Source of the DNA: Rhodospirillales bacterium
GTDB taxonomy: Bacteria > Vulcanimicrobiota > Vulcanimicrobiia > Vulcanimicrobiales > Vulcanimicrobiaceae
Direction: 5' to 3'
NCBI GenBank assembly: GCA_903970385.1
Contig: CAJCIN010000144.1
Location: forward strand, 1 to 32,603
DNA: 32,603 bases
Numbering within the stretch: the stretch's first letter is position 1; each line of letters opens with the position of its first letter. The position numbers were made by a program, and so were the translations under genes. Below, in pieces: positions 1-9,361 of this stretch. The notes beneath the pieces are model-generated. The model ran no database searches. It saw nothing but the letters and a program-made list of their open reading frames with translations, and had not been told where the DNA came from.

Positions 1-435
<435 letters not shown>

Positions 436-462
436 CGTTCGCAGTGCAGCGAAGGCGTGCGC

Positions 463-1218
463 ATGCTTCGTTCGCTCGTGTTCATCGCGGGTCTCGGCCT
501 CGTTCCGAAGCCTGCGTTCGTGCCGCCGCAGCCCGTGACGTTCTCGGCCGCGGACGGCACGCAGATCTACGCGACGGCGTACGACGTCGCATCGGCGACC
601 GCGCCCGTCGTGCTCCTCTTCCATCAGGCCGGTTCGAGCAAGAGCGAATACGTGCCGATCGCGCCGCGACTGACGCAACTCGGCTACGGCGCGCTCGCCG
701 TCGATCTGCGTTCCGGCGGCGACCTCTACGCGCCGCCGAACGAAACGGTGCAGCATCTCGGCAAGAGCGCGAGCGATTATCGCGCCGCGCTTCCCGACAT
801 GGACGCCGCGCTCGCGTACGTGAAGAAGATCCATCCGCACGCGCCCGTGTACGCGTGGGGCAGCAGCTACTCCGCGGCGCTCGTGTTCGCGTTCGCGGCG
901 AAGCATCCGGGCGACGTGCGCGCCGTGCTCGCGTTCTCGCCGAACGAGTACGTGCCCGGCGACAAACGGTACGTTCGCGACGCGGCGAAGCGCGTGCGTT
1001 GCCCCGTCTTCGTCGACTCCGCCGCCGATGCGAAAGAAGAACGCGGCGCGCGCGCGATCTTCGATGCGGTGCCGGGTGGCGACAAGATCGATTTCGTGCC
1101 GCGTGCCGGCGTGCACGGCGCGTCGACGCTGCGCGACGATCGCGATCCCGGCGGCGCCGAGGAGAACTGGGACGCCGTGACGCGTTTTCTCGCGCACGTG
1201 ACGGCGACGCTGCGGTAG
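463..1218 (+). CDS. Exported alpha/beta hydrolase, dienelactone-hydrolase-like
   Basis: This 251-residue protein has a hydrophobic N-terminus (MLRSLVFIAGLGLVPKPAF) that looks like a signal sequence, suggesting a periplasmic enzyme. The fold is alpha/beta hydrolase: oxyanion-hole segment LLFHQAG near residue 54, nucleophile elbow WGSSYS with Ser135 (last Gly of GxSxG replaced by Ser), a candidate acid Asp189 in VDSAADAKEE, and the catalytic His219 in GVHGAS. Order and spacing resemble dienelactone hydrolase and related esterases. The substrate cannot be read from sequence. I chose ATG 463 because GAAGG (451-455) sits 7 bases upstream; a GTG at 457 would add two residues but overlaps that spacing. 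It follows the TonB gene by 27 bases in the same direction, so the two may be co-transcribed. Confidence 0.8.
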   Translation: MLRSLVFIAGLGLVPKPAFVPPQPVTFSAADGTQIYATAYDVASATAPVVLLFHQAGSSKSEYVPIAPRLTQLGYGALAVDLRSGGDLYAPPNETVQHLGKSASDYRAALPDMDAALAYVKKIHPHAPVYAWGSSYSAALVFAFAAKHPGDVRAVLAFSPNEYVPGDKRYVRDAAKRVRCPVFVDSAADAKEERGARAIFDAVPGGDKIDFVPRAGVHGASTLRDDRDPGGAEENWDAVTRFLAHVTATLR

Positions 1219-1253
1219 CGCGCGAGTCGTCGCTTTCGGGGTACGGTCCGTTC

Positions 1254-1409
1254 ATGAGTACGTCCGACGATTCGTTCGATCCCGATCCCGATTTCAACGT
1301 CGACACCAGCGTCGATCAGAAACCTGCTCCCGACGAGCCGAGCCTCACCGAGTACGATAAGACGCTCGCGGACTCGTTTCCGTCGAGCGATCCGCCCGCA
1401 CAACCGTAA
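1254..1409 (+). CDS. Small acidic protein with ADSFPSSDPP tail
   Basis: A 51-residue, strongly acidic, proline-rich protein that begins MSTSDDSFDPDPDF and ends with LADSFPSSDPPAQP. The ending matches a motif I know from many small uncharacterised bacterial proteins, whose C-termini read like 'EESFPASDPP'. No function is established for them that I can name. The protein lacks hydrophobic segments and is probably disordered and cytosolic. It lies 35 bases after the hydrolase. Its last 65 bases overlap, on the opposite strand, the 3' end of pbpC, so both C-termini are encoded by the same DNA. There is no strong Shine-Dalgarno sequence (only GGGGT about 12 bases upstream). The conserved tail is the main reason to believe it is real. 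Confidence 0.6.
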   Translation: MSTSDDSFDPDPDFNVDTSVDQKPAPDEPSLTEYDKTLADSFPSSDPPAQP

Positions 1410-3630
1410 ATCCGTTCGAAGCGCGGCGCGGCGGCGCGACGACGGTGATGCGAACCGTCGAGCTGCCGTCGCGCGAGCGTGCCGCGATCGCGTGCGTTCC
1501 GGCGCGGAGCGGCACGAGATAATCGGCGTCGGTCCGCGGAAGCGGCGCGCCGTCCACGGTGACGTCGACGTCGCGCGTTCCGGCGAGTTCGAGCTTGAGC
1601 GTGCGTTCCGGATCGCGCACGAACGTATCGCCGTCTCGCGGAAAAAGGATGCGCGTCGGCATGCGCGCGCGCTCCGGCGACGCCGCGAGCCACGTGTCGT
1701 ACGTCGCGTCGTAGGCAGGCGGCGCGCGTCGTGACGCGAGCTCGGCGCGATCGCGCGCGTCGAGCAGTTCCATGACGACGGCCGGGCAGTGCGGCGCCGG
1801 TCGCGCTCCGGTCGTCGCGCAGATAGCGCGCGCCGCGTATCCGCGCGGCGGCTCGAAGCGCGGCGGATCTTCGCCCGCATGCAGGTGAGCGACGATGCGA
1901 TTCCAGAGCGGTGCCGCGCCGGTGACGCCGGAGACGCCGCGCATCGGCCGCCCGTCGAAATTTCCGACCCACACCGCGACGGTGTACGTTCGCGTGAAGC
2001 CGGCCGTCCAGGTGTCCCGGAAGTCGGACGACGTGCCGGTTTTCGCGGCCGCATCGAAGGGCAGCGACAGAATCGAATCGCGTCCGAACGCGGCGCTGCG
2101 CGCGACCGGGTCGGCGAGAACGTTCGTCACGAACGGCCACGCCGGATCGCCCGGCGCGGCACCGTCGTTCGTCACGAGCGGGGTGGCACCGGCGAACGTC
2201 ATGCGCAGCGCGGTCGGCGCGCCGCCGCGTGCGAGCGTGGCGTACGCGCGCGCGAGTTCGTAGAGCGAGACCTCGCCCGCGCCGAGCGTCAACCCGAGGC
2301 CGTAGTAATCGGGCGACTTCGTGAGATGCGTGAAGCCGAGCGCGTGGAGCCGATCGAGAAACGCCGGCACGCCGACGCGCTCGAGCACGCGCACGGCGGG
2401 AACGTTCAGCGAGTTCGCGAGCGCGACGCGCACGCGTACCGGGCCTTCGAAGCGGTCGGCGTAGTCGGTCGGCCGATACAGCCGCGCTCCCGGTAGCGCG
2501 TACGCGACCGGCACGTCGGCGAGGATCGTCGCCGGGCGCACGTCGCGGCGCTCGAGCGCGAGCTCGTAGAGAAACGGTTTGAGCGTCGAGCCCGGCTGAC
2601 GGAGCGCGCGGACGCCGTCGTTGCGACCGCCTCCCGCATCGTCGAAATAATCGCGCGAACCGACGTACGCGAGAACGTCGCCGCTCGCGTTGTCGACGAC
2701 GATCGCCGCCGCCTGGGAGGCGGCGTGGCCGGCGAGCGAGGCCACGACGTCGCGGACCTGCGCCTCGACGAATCGTTGTAGCGGCCGGTCGAGCGTCGTT
2801 CGGACGCGCTCGCGCTCGGGCGCGATGCTCGGCGCGAGCGAGAAGAGCGCCTGCGGCGCGGCCACGATCCCGGCCGCGCGCGGTGCGAACGCGAGTCGCT
2901 CCGCGGCGGCATCACGTGCCTCGGCGCGCGACAGGACGCCCGCGTCCACCATGCGCGCGAGGACGATGCGCTCGCGTGCGAGCGCGGCGGCGCGATGCTC
3001 GTACGGGTCGAGGCGCGTCGGGTCGCTCGGGAGACCCGCGAGCAGCGCGGCTTGCGCGAGATCGAGATGCTCGGCCGCGATTCCGAAGTACGTGCGCGCG
3101 GCCGCCTCGACGCCGTACACGTTCGAACCCATCGGTGCGCGGTTGACGTACGCTTCGAGGATCTGCGCTTTCGAGAGACCGTTCTCGAGGCGCACGGCGA
3201 CGATCGTCTCGGAAAGTTTTCCGCGTGCGTCCGCGGCGACCGGCACGAGCGCGCGGGCGAGTTGCATCGAGAGCGTCGACGCGCCGTGCGGCACGGTGCG
3301 AGCGCGGAGCGCCTCGCCGAACGAGCGCAGCGTCGCGAGCGGGTCGAGAGCGCCGTGGCGCGCGAAACGGCGATCCTCGGTCGCTTCGAGCGCCGCGAGA
3401 AAGACGGGTGCCACCCGCGCGAGCGGCACCGCGATCGTGTGGCGATCGTCGCGGCCGAGAATCGTTCCGAGAGCGAGACCGCTGCGGTCGACGAACGTCA
3501 GCGCGCGGGCGTCGCGCGGCAGGTCGCTCGCGCGCAGCGGTCGCGAGACGAACGCCGCGGCCGCGAGCACGACCGCGAGCGCGCACGTCACAAAGAGTCG
3601 TCTCGCGGCGCTCGAAAGGACGGGGTACAT
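1345..3630 (-). CDS. pbpC: Penicillin-binding protein 1C (class A, bifunctional)
   Basis: A 761-residue peptidoglycan synthase anchored by one N-terminal membrane helix (about 11-29). The glycosyltransferase domain shows EDRRFARHGALD (catalytic Glu85) and GASTLSMQLAR. The transpeptidase domain shows all three active-site motifs: Ser348 in PGSTLKPF (SxxK), SLN at 407-409, and KTGTS at 530-534. The C-terminus (about 658-731) fits the BiPBP_C domain that marks PBP1C; a basic tail of some 30 residues follows and overlaps the small acidic gene. It polymerises and cross-links glycan strands in the periplasm. ATG 3630 has a fine Shine-Dalgarno sequence, GAGGAA, 8 bases upstream. In E. coli pbpC is co-directional with the alpha-2-macroglobulin gene yfhM; here the partner is divergent, yet still adjacent, supporting a linked role in wall defence or repair. 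Confidence 0.93.
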   Translation of the reverse strand: MYPVLSSAARRLFVTCALAVVLAAAAFVSRPLRASDLPRDARALTFVDRSGLALGTILGRDDRHTIAVPLARVAPVFLAALEATEDRRFARHGALDPLATLRSFGEALRARTVPHGASTLSMQLARALVPVAADARGKLSETIVAVRLENGLSKAQILEAYVNRAPMGSNVYGVEAAARTYFGIAAEHLDLAQAALLAGLPSDPTRLDPYEHRAAALARERIVLARMVDAGVLSRAEARDAAAERLAFAPRAAGIVAAPQALFSLAPSIAPERERVRTTLDRPLQRFVEAQVRDVVASLAGHAASQAAAIVVDNASGDVLAYVGSRDYFDDAGGGRNDGVRALRQPGSTLKPFLYELALERRDVRPATILADVPVAYALPGARLYRPTDYADRFEGPVRVRVALANSLNVPAVRVLERVGVPAFLDRLHALGFTHLTKSPDYYGLGLTLGAGEVSLYELARAYATLARGGAPTALRMTFAGATPLVTNDGAAPGDPAWPFVTNVLADPVARSAAFGRDSILSLPFDAAAKTGTSSDFRDTWTAGFTRTYTVAVWVGNFDGRPMRGVSGVTGAAPLWNRIVAHLHAGEDPPRFEPPRGYAARAICATTGARPAPHCPAVVMELLDARDRAELASRRAPPAYDATYDTWLAASPERARMPTRILFPRDGDTFVRDPERTLKLELAGTRDVDVTVDGAPLPRTDADYLVPLRAGTHAIAARSRDGSSTVRITVVAPPRRASNGFTVVRADRSTETSPRASYRTR

Positions 3631-3644
3631 GCGATTGCTTCCTC
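3614..3644. promoter_or_regulatory. Shared start-codon site with two opposed Shine-Dalgarno sequences
   Basis: CATG at 3628-3631 provides ATG to both strands: pbpC starts at 3630 going left, the macroglobulin at 3629 going right. On the + strand GAAAGGA (3614-3620) lies 8 bases before its ATG. On the - strand GAGGAA (3644-3639) lies 8 bases before the other ATG. Each ribosome-binding site is therefore inside the first codons of the opposite gene, and both promoters must be too. No convincing -10/-35 boxes could be picked out by eye. Confidence 0.75.
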
Positions 3645-6600
3645 GCGTTTCGGTTCGTCGTGTCATCGCGTTTTGCGCGGTGACGTTCGCCGCGAGCGGC
3701 TGCGCGCCCCGGAGCGCGACGACGCAGCCGACGCCGTTACCGGCGGTGTCGCCGGCGCCGAAATCGGCGTTGCCCGCATGGATCGTCTCGCTCTCGCCGA
3801 CGGGCGAGGCAAAGGACGGCGCGCAGATCCGCGTGCGCTTCGCGAACGACGTCGTGCCGGTGGAAGCGCTCGAATCGCCCGACCGGTCGGCGGCACTGTC
3901 GCACGTCCTCGTCGAACCGGCGCTTCCCGGGCGTTTCATCTTCCTGACGCCGCGGATGATCGGGTTCGAATCCGATCGTCGCGTTCCGCACGGCACGCGC
4001 GTGCGCGTGACGCTGACCGCGGGCCTCGCGGATCTCGCCGGTCATCGCTTGACGCACGACCTCGCGTGGTCGTTCACGACGCAGCCGCTCGACTTTCCGG
4101 ACTTCGACGGCGGAGCCTCGCCCGCACCCGGCCCGTTCGTTCCGCGCATCGCGTTCGACGCGAGCGATGCCGTCGACGTGCCGTCGTTGCTCGCGCACGC
4201 GACGCTCACCGATACGAAAGACCGTTCCGTGATCGGGGTCGCGATCGCGCCGACGCCGTCGCCGGATCCGTCGGCGTCGCCGACGCCGGCGAGCGACGCG
4301 AACGGTTCGGACAGCGGGCCGACCACCGTGCGCTACGAGGTCGTGCCGAAGCACCCGCTCGCGTACGATCGCACGTACACGTTTTCGATCGGCGCGGGCG
4401 TGCTCTCGCAAGGCGGCAATCTCCCGACGCAGGGCGAGTACGATCGTTTCGTGCGCAGCTACGGTCCGTTCGTCTATCGCGGGCCGCAAACGCGCGCGAC
4501 GACGCCCGAACGGTTCGTCGAGAGCGTTCCGACGCTCGAGTTTTCGAACCCGCTCGATCCGGCGAGCCTCGCCGCCGCCGTGACGATCTCGCCGCCGGCG
4601 GCGCGCGGCGATCTCGCGAGCGTCGACGACGACGGCGCGATCGCGCTCGATCCGGATCTGCTCGAACCGGACACGACGTACGTCGTGCGCATCGCTCGTT
4701 CGCTGCGCGACCGGTTCGGCCAGACGCTCGGAATGGCCGTGTCCGAGACGTTCCGGACGACGTCGCTGCAGCCGAATCTCGGCGCGCCGAGCGGCGCGCA
4801 CATCTTTCCGGCCGGACTCGACCTCGCGCTGAACGTGGGCTCCGTGAATCTTCCGGAGCGCGCGTTTCGCGCGGCGTACGTCCGCGTGCGTCCGGAAGAC
4901 CTCGTCGCTCACGACGTCGCGCAGAGCGACGGCGTCGCGGCGCTGCTGCCGGCCGCGACGGACTGGCACGCGCACCCGCTCGCGCAAGTGCGCAACGTCC
5001 AACTCGACACGGCGCTACCGCTGCGGTCGCTCGCGGGCGGAACGCACGGTATGGTCGCGTACGGCGTTCGCGCGAAGACGGTCCGGACGACCGACGCGAA
5101 CGGCAAACAGGGTTGGGTCGAGCCCGAATACGACGGTGCCGTACAATTGACGGACCTCGGCGTGTGGACGCAGTGGTTTCCGGGTGCCGGCGAGGTACGC
5201 GTGCGGCGCCTGAGCGACGGAACCGCCGTCGCGGGCGCGGCGGTCGCCGTCTACGAGTCGTTCACCGAATACGGCGTGAGCGCTCCGTCGACGCCGGCGC
5301 AGCCCTGCGCGTCGGGAACGACCGGCGCCGACGGACGTTGGTCGCTTCCGCTCGCCGCCTGGGCCGCGTGCGCGAGTACGGCGAAGAACGCGACCGCCGC
5401 GCCGGCGCTCTTGACCGTCGTGCGCAGCGGCGACGACTGGGCGTACGCGCGCAGCACCTCGTACGAGAACGGCTACGGAGCGGGGCTGAGCGGCGAAGGC
5501 TGGTCCGCCGGCACGCCGAACGCTCGCGGCTCGCTCGTTTCCGACCGGACGCTGTATCAGCCGGGCGAGACCGCGAAGTTCGTCGGCGTCTCGTATTTCG
5601 AGCGCGACGGCACGATCGCGCGCGGGCGCTCGACGTCGTTCGCACTCGTCGCGACCTCGCCGAGCGGAGCGACGCGAAATCTCGGCTCCGCGACGCCCGA
5701 TGCGTTCGGAACGTTCTCCGTGTCGTTCGCGCTGCCGGCATCGGCGCCCGTCGGCGCGTGGCAGATCGCGGCGACCGGCACCGACGGCGAGACGCTCGCG
5801 GGAGCGTTCACCGTGGCGGAGTTCAAGCCGCCGAACTTCAAGGTCGATCTGACGCTCGACGAGGGTCCGGTCGTCGCCGGCGCGACGGTCGGCGCCCGCG
5901 CGCGGAGCAGCTATCTCTTCGGCGCGGCGGTCGGCGCCGGCACCGCCCGCGTCTCGGTGACGCGAGCGCGCACGACGTTCTCGCCGGCGGGGTACGACGA
6001 ATTCTCGTTCGGACGGCAGTGGTCGTATCCCGAAGAAGAACCGTCCGTCACGAGCGACGTGTTGCAACGCGCCTTCCCGCTCGATGCCACGGGCGAGACG
6101 GCGTTTGCGGTTCCGGTCGGCAACGATCTGCCGTTTCCGATGGCCTATACGGTGACGAGCGAGACGACGGACGCCTCGAATCTCGCCGTCGCGGACACGA
6201 AATCGTTCGTCGCTTTACCATCGAAGGACGAGATCGGTCTCGCGACGCCGTTCGTCGGCGAAGCGGGTCGCGCGTTCTCCGTCCGCACCGTCGTCGTCGA
6301 TCCGTCCGGCAAGCCGCGCGACGGGGTCGCGCTCCGGCTCGTGCTGCAGCAACGCGTCGATGCGAGCGCGCCGCAGATCGTCGAAGGCAGCGAGACCTCG
6401 CACGACGCGGTGCGCTACGTCGACGTCGCGACGTCCACGGTGACCTCCGGCGCGCAGCCCGTCGACGTGCCGTTCACGGCGCCGAAGGCGGGCGAGTATC
6501 GCGTCCGCGCGAACGTCGCGGGCGCGCAGGGCGACCTGACGGCGACGGACGCCCCGCTGTGGATCACGGGTGCGGGCGGCGCGGCGTGGTTCGGTGCCGA

Positions 6601-9361
6601 CTCGGACGCACTCGTCGTCAAGCTCGACAAGACGACGTACCGGCCGGGCGACGTCGCCCGCGTGCTCGTGCAATCGCCGTATGCCGACGCGGAGATGTCG
6701 CTCGCCGTGGTGCGCCACGGCGCGTTCTTGCGAAGGACGACGCTCGTGCACGGCGCCGCGCCGGAAGCGACGTTCGTGGTGACGCCCGACATGCTGCCGA
6801 ACGCCGCGGTGCAGGTCGTCCTCGTGCGTCGCGGCGCTCCGCTCGCGCACGGCGTTCCCGCGGGCGTCACCAAACTCGCGCGCACGGGCTTCGCGCCTTT
6901 CGACGTCGCGCTCGATGCGAAGTATCTGCACGTCGATCTGCATCCGCACGCCGCGTCGGTCGCGCCCGGCGGTCGCGAGCGCATCGACGTGCGCGTCACG
7001 GCGAGCGACGGCGCGCCGGTCCGCGGCGAGCTCGCCGTCGCGGTCGTCAACGACGCGATCTTGCAGCTCAGCGGGTATCGTTTCCCGGATCTCGTGAAGA
7101 GCGTGTACGCGACGGAACCGATCTCGACGCGGCTCGCGGACAATTACGGCGACGTCGAACTCCGCACCGAACGCGCGTCGCTCGACAAGGGCTTCGGGTA
7201 CGGCGGCGGCGTCATGGCGGGGCCGGCCGGCACGCGCGTGCGCACGAAATTCCTGCCGCTCGCGTATTGGAATGCCGCGGTGCGGACCGATGCGACGGGT
7301 CGTGCGACGATCGACGTTCCGTTGCCGGACGACCTCACGACGTGGCGCGTGATGGCGCTCGCGCTCACGCGCGACGCGCGCTTCGGAAACGGCGAGACGA
7401 CGTTCGTCGCGACGAAGCCGCTCGTCACGGATCCGATCTTGCCGCAATTCGCGCGACCGGGCGACCGTTTCGCCGCCGGCGTGTCGGTCACGAACGTGGC
7501 GCGCGCGAGCGGGGCGACCGACGTCCGCGCGGCGCTTTCCGGCGGCGCGGCGTTCGCGACCGGAGCGCCGGCGACGGCGCAGACGTCGGCGCCCGCCGCG
7601 GATGCGGGCGCGGCGCTCTCGCGCGTCTATCGCTTCGACGTCGTGGCGCACGCCGCGCGCGACGCGGCGTTCACGTTCCGGTCGTCGCTCGGGCCGAACG
7701 CCGATGCGTTCACGTTCGGCGTTCCGATCGTTGCCGACGACGTGCTCGAAAGCGCGATCACGACGGGGACGACGGAGGATGCCGCGCGCGTTCCGCTCGA
7801 CGTCGCGCCCGCGCTGCGCGGTCCGCTCGGCGGCCTCGAGGTCACGCTCGCGAGCACGCTCCTCGCCGAAGCGCTCGAGCCGACGCGCGCGCTCGACGGC
7901 ACCCCGTTCGGCTTTGCGACCGAACTCGGCAGCCGCATCGCGATCGCCTCCGATGCGATCGTCCTCGACCGCCGCTATGGCCGGCCCGCGGCGATCCCCC
8001 CGCTGCGCGAGACGGCCGGGCGCGACCTCGCGTCGCTGCGCCGCCTCGCCTTACCGGACGGCGGTTTCGCGCCGTGGCCCGGTGCCAAGCAGAGCGAGAT
8101 CTTCTCGACGGCGTTCGTCGCGGTGCAATTGCTGCAGGCGAGGGATGCGGGATTCGCGGTCGACGGCGATCTCTCGCACGCGCTCGCGTACGTCCGGAAG
8201 GTGCTCGCGGATCCGTACGGTCTCGAAGACATTTCGAAGACGGACGACCTCACCGCGGCCGAAGTCCGCCTCGAGGCGCTCGAGACGCTCGGTTCCGCCG
8301 GCGACGCGCGCACCGACTTCTTGACGAGCGTCTGGGCGCAGCAGACGCACTTCGAGTTTTACGAACGCGTCGAGCTCGCGCGCTTCCTGTTGCGGCTGCC
8401 CGCGTGGCACGCGCGCGGGATCGCGCTGCGCGACGAACTGTTGCAGCAGGTCAACCTCGGCGCGCGTCACGCGACGGTCGACGTGCGTGGCGAATTCGGC
8501 GAGAGCGAGCCCGCGGGACAGGCGCAGATGCTGCAGCTCGCCATCGCCGGCGGAACGCCGAAAGAGGACGTCGATCGGCTCCTCGAGTCGCTGCTCGCGC
8601 TGCGGCACGACGGTCGTTGGGGTTGTGCGTGCGACGACGCGGAAGCGATGAACGGGCTCGTGCTGTATGCGGCGCAAGACACGTTGCCGCCGGACTTCAC
8701 GGCCGTCGCGACGCTCCCCGCGCGCGCGCCGCGCACGGAACGTCGTACGTTCGCGGGCTACGCGACGACGAGCGTAACCGACACCGTGCCGATCGACGAC
8801 CTCGCGCGCGGTCGCGGCGACGTCGACCTGCAGAAGACGGGTCGCGGGACGCTGCACTACGCCGTCGCGCTGCGTTATCGCGTGCCGGACGAGTCGCCGG
8901 GCATCTACGCGGGTCTGCGGATCGACCGCGTCGTGCGCACGCCGGGCGATTCCGCGATCGCGGCGACGTTCGGTCTCGCGCTGCCGACCGCGCCGACGAG
9001 CGTCCCCGGCGCGCACGTGTACGATGTCGAGGACCGCATCGTCACGGATCATCCCGTCGAGAACGTCCTCGTGACGGATCCGCTACCGGCCGGCTTCGAA
9101 GCCGTCGACCAGACGTTCCGGACGTCCGCACCCGGGATCGGCGAATCGAACGACACGCTCGCGCTCGATTATCAATCGATCTACCGCACGCGCGTCGTCT
9201 CGTTCGTGCACCATCTCGATCCGGGCGCGTACGCGATCCACTACCTCGTGCGATCGGTGACGCCCGGAACGTTCGCGTGGCCCGGCGCCGTCGTGCAACT
9301 GCAGTACGAACCCGAACAATTCGGGCGCACCGCCGCGACGCAACTGGTCGTTACACCGTAG
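3629..9361 (+). CDS. Bacterial alpha-2-macroglobulin lipoprotein, thioester-less
   Basis: A giant 1910-residue protein. The signal peptide ends in the lipobox AASGC (Cys25), so it should be a lipoprotein facing the periplasm. An N-terminal Ig-like/MG domain (SLSPTGEAKDGAQIRVRF onward) is followed by further MG domains and a macroglobulin core (LAYWNAAVRTDATGRATI, LPDDLTTWRVMALAL), then an alpha-helical TED-like domain. Bacterial macroglobulins trap proteases that enter the periplasm; in the classic type a CxEQ motif forms a thioester that binds the prey. Here the equivalent site reads TPFGFATELGSR (Phe1429-Ala-Thr-Glu1432) where the family has YPYGCxEQxxSR, so no thioester can form. That places it with thioester-less types such as YfaS or Pseudomonas MagD. 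It starts on the CATG shared with pbpC. Its last 11 bases overlap the end of the convergent CoA ligase gene. Confidence 0.92.
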   Translation: MRLLPRVSVRRVIAFCAVTFAASGCAPRSATTQPTPLPAVSPAPKSALPAWIVSLSPTGEAKDGAQIRVRFANDVVPVEALESPDRSAALSHVLVEPALPGRFIFLTPRMIGFESDRRVPHGTRVRVTLTAGLADLAGHRLTHDLAWSFTTQPLDFPDFDGGASPAPGPFVPRIAFDASDAVDVPSLLAHATLTDTKDRSVIGVAIAPTPSPDPSASPTPASDANGSDSGPTTVRYEVVPKHPLAYDRTYTFSIGAGVLSQGGNLPTQGEYDRFVRSYGPFVYRGPQTRATTPERFVESVPTLEFSNPLDPASLAAAVTISPPAARGDLASVDDDGAIALDPDLLEPDTTYVVRIARSLRDRFGQTLGMAVSETFRTTSLQPNLGAPSGAHIFPAGLDLALNVGSVNLPERAFRAAYVRVRPEDLVAHDVAQSDGVAALLPAATDWHAHPLAQVRNVQLDTALPLRSLAGGTHGMVAYGVRAKTVRTTDANGKQGWVEPEYDGAVQLTDLGVWTQWFPGAGEVRVRRLSDGTAVAGAAVAVYESFTEYGVSAPSTPAQPCASGTTGADGRWSLPLAAWAACASTAKNATAAPALLTVVRSGDDWAYARSTSYENGYGAGLSGEGWSAGTPNARGSLVSDRTLYQPGETAKFVGVSYFERDGTIARGRSTSFALVATSPSGATRNLGSATPDAFGTFSVSFALPASAPVGAWQIAATGTDGETLAGAFTVAEFKPPNFKVDLTLDEGPVVAGATVGARARSSYLFGAAVGAGTARVSVTRARTTFSPAGYDEFSFGRQWSYPEEEPSVTSDVLQRAFPLDATGETAFAVPVGNDLPFPMAYTVTSETTDASNLAVADTKSFVALPSKDEIGLATPFVGEAGRAFSVRTVVVDPSGKPRDGVALRLVLQQRVDASAPQIVEGSETSHDAVRYVDVATSTVTSGAQPVDVPFTAPKAGEYRVRANVAGAQGDLTATDAPLWITGAGGAAWFGADSDALVVKLDKTTYRPGDVARVLVQSPYADAEMSLAVVRHGAFLRRTTLVHGAAPEATFVVTPDMLPNAAVQVVLVRRGAPLAHGVPAGVTKLARTGFAPFDVALDAKYLHVDLHPHAASVAPGGRERIDVRVTASDGAPVRGELAVAVVNDAILQLSGYRFPDLVKSVYATEPISTRLADNYGDVELRTERASLDKGFGYGGGVMAGPAGTRVRTKFLPLAYWNAAVRTDATGRATIDVPLPDDLTTWRVMALALTRDARFGNGETTFVATKPLVTDPILPQFARPGDRFAAGVSVTNVARASGATDVRAALSGGAAFATGAPATAQTSAPAADAGAALSRVYRFDVVAHAARDAAFTFRSSLGPNADAFTFGVPIVADDVLESAITTGTTEDAARVPLDVAPALRGPLGGLEVTLASTLLAEALEPTRALDGTPFGFATELGSRIAIASDAIVLDRRYGRPAAIPPLRETAGRDLASLRRLALPDGGFAPWPGAKQSEIFSTAFVAVQLLQARDAGFAVDGDLSHALAYVRKVLADPYGLEDISKTDDLTAAEVRLEALETLGSAGDARTDFLTSVWAQQTHFEFYERVELARFLLRLPAWHARGIALRDELLQQVNLGARHATVDVRGEFGESEPAGQAQMLQLAIAGGTPKEDVDRLLESLLALRHDGRWGCACDDAEAMNGLVLYAAQDTLPPDFTAVATLPARAPRTERRTFAGYATTSVTDTVPIDDLARGRGDVDLQKTGRGTLHYAVALRYRVPDESPGIYAGLRIDRVVRTPGDSAIAATFGLALPTAPTSVPGAHVYDVEDRIVTDHPVENVLVTDPLPAGFEAVDQTFRTSAPGIGESNDTLALDYQSIYRTRVVSFVHHLDPGAYAIHYLVRSVTPGTFAWPGAVVQLQYEPEQFGRTAATQLVVTP

